Shown: piece by piece, positions 28,347 through 28,868 of the stretch
How the letters are laid out: each line of letters starts with the position of its first letter
Numbering within the stretch: position 1 is the stretch's first letter
Assembly: GCF_000485595.1 (NCBI RefSeq)
Contig: NW_014577314.1
Span: 357,919-386,786 of the forward strand
Origin: Priapulus caudatus
Lineage: Eukaryota > Priapulida > Priapulimorpha > Priapulimorphida > Priapulidae
Direction: 5' to 3'
DNA: 28,868 bases
Position numbers and translations under genes: made by a program
The notes under the pieces: model-generated
Database searches by the model: none
The model's input: the letters and a program-made list of their open reading frames with translations, nothing else
What the model was told of the DNA's origin: nothing

Positions 28347-28751
28347 GTGAGTAGGTCCCAGCTAACCGCACGCGCCTCCTAACGAGAAGGTTACCTTAAC
28401 AAACAGCCAGAGAGAAAAATAGATGGGAAAAGGGAGAGCGTAAGGGAAGAGAGAGGGAGGAGAGAGAGACAAACAGCAGACGAACGAAGTGAGAGAGAGA
28501 GACGAGAAGAGAAAGAGCAAAGAGAGGAAAGAGAGTGAGAGCGGAGAGCGCGTGAGAGAGAGATGCGCGCGAGTGAGACCGCGGCGCGCAGAAAGAGAGA
28601 GTGTGTGAGAGAGAGAGAGAGAGACGCGCGCCCAGAGAGAGCGAGAGAGGCCGCCCGGCGCGCGTCTGAGAGCCCAGTCAACCAGACCTCGGCCCCCACC
28701 ACCTACCCTAAACCCCAGGTCTATTCATACCACTTCTCCTCCTCTCCACAG
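28347..28751. other. Intron with (GA)n-rich sequence
   Basis: Irregular GAGAGA sequence at about 28405-28660 is followed by a C-rich polypyrimidine stretch and acceptor TCTCCACAG. No gene is seen. Confidence 0.6.
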
Positions 28752-28868
28752 CCTGGCGCAACACGGACTCTAAATCTCCTCGGCACCGCAGTTCCCCCAT
28801 GAGTCCGAGGCCAGGAGATTGGTTCTTTCGCTCGCTTCGCTTGCAGTGCTTCAAGTTCCCCATCTCTC
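28752..28868 (+). CDS. Probable next ZP-C exon, partial and noisy
   Basis: This sequence follows a good acceptor (CCTCTCCACAG) and runs off the window. One frame ends in LRLQCFKFPIS, which resembles the ZP-C F-x-A-F-x-F-P-x-S strand. The upstream part carries a stop in the frame expected from exon 4 (phase 2), so at least one further indel is needed. The assignment rests on position, acceptor and this short motif. Confidence 0.35.

Overview
This window is animal (metazoan) nuclear DNA. It has short EGF-like exons split by GT-AG introns, abundant microsatellites and minisatellites, a non-autonomous DNA transposon and an internal (CCCTAA)n telomere-type tract. There is no bacterial or viral gene organisation. 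The species cannot be fixed from sequence alone; an invertebrate with a secreted or membrane EGF-mucin-ZP protein fits best.

All supportable coding sequence lies on the + strand and reads as one very large gene that runs off both ends of the window. The order is: (1) nine complete calcium-binding EGF-like exons plus two shorter four-cysteine half-EGF exons (487-5966), almost all phase 1-1; (2) a small Thr/Pro linker exon (6571-6648); (3) a long mucin-type exon of 15-residue Thr/Ser/Pro repeats (from 7799); (4) a second giant exon with an unrecognised N-glycosylated segment followed by Thr-Asp repeats (from 16468 to about 20781); (5) one candidate and one good Thr/Pro linker exon (22342-22434, 23068-23232); (6) exons of a zona pellucida (ZP) domain (24390-24589, 24869-25008, 27492-27634, 28259-28346 and possibly 28752 onward). 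Intron phases are compatible throughout (1-1 ... 1-0, 0-2, 2-1, 1-2), which supports a single transcript. The inferred product is a secreted or membrane-anchored extracellular polymer: a stiff Ca-binding EGF rod, heavily O-glycosylated and acidic spacers, and a ZP polymerisation module.

The window contains a strong assembly problem. Bases 4183-10271 and 10297-16778 are the same locus twice, separated by exactly 25 N. The right end of copy 1 (from about 9028) and the left part of copy 2 (10297 to about 15480) are full of single-base indels, while the complementary parts are clean. This is best read as two contigs extended toward each other with uncorrected long reads and never merged, not as a biological duplication. 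The same indel noise fills the Thr-Asp repeat at about 17800-20390 and breaks the ZP exon at 28259-28346. Gene models and protein lengths from this window should not be trusted across these stretches.

Beyond the gene, the notable features are: a hAT-type MITE with 32-bp inverted repeats and an 8-bp target duplication (2921-3129); an intron of 468 bp that is open in frame between two EGF exons (1121-1588); intronic copies of an exon 3' end and of a splice acceptor; a minisatellite grown out of a splice donor; and an extraordinary density of the palindrome TGACGTCA in introns and in the mucin repeat itself.
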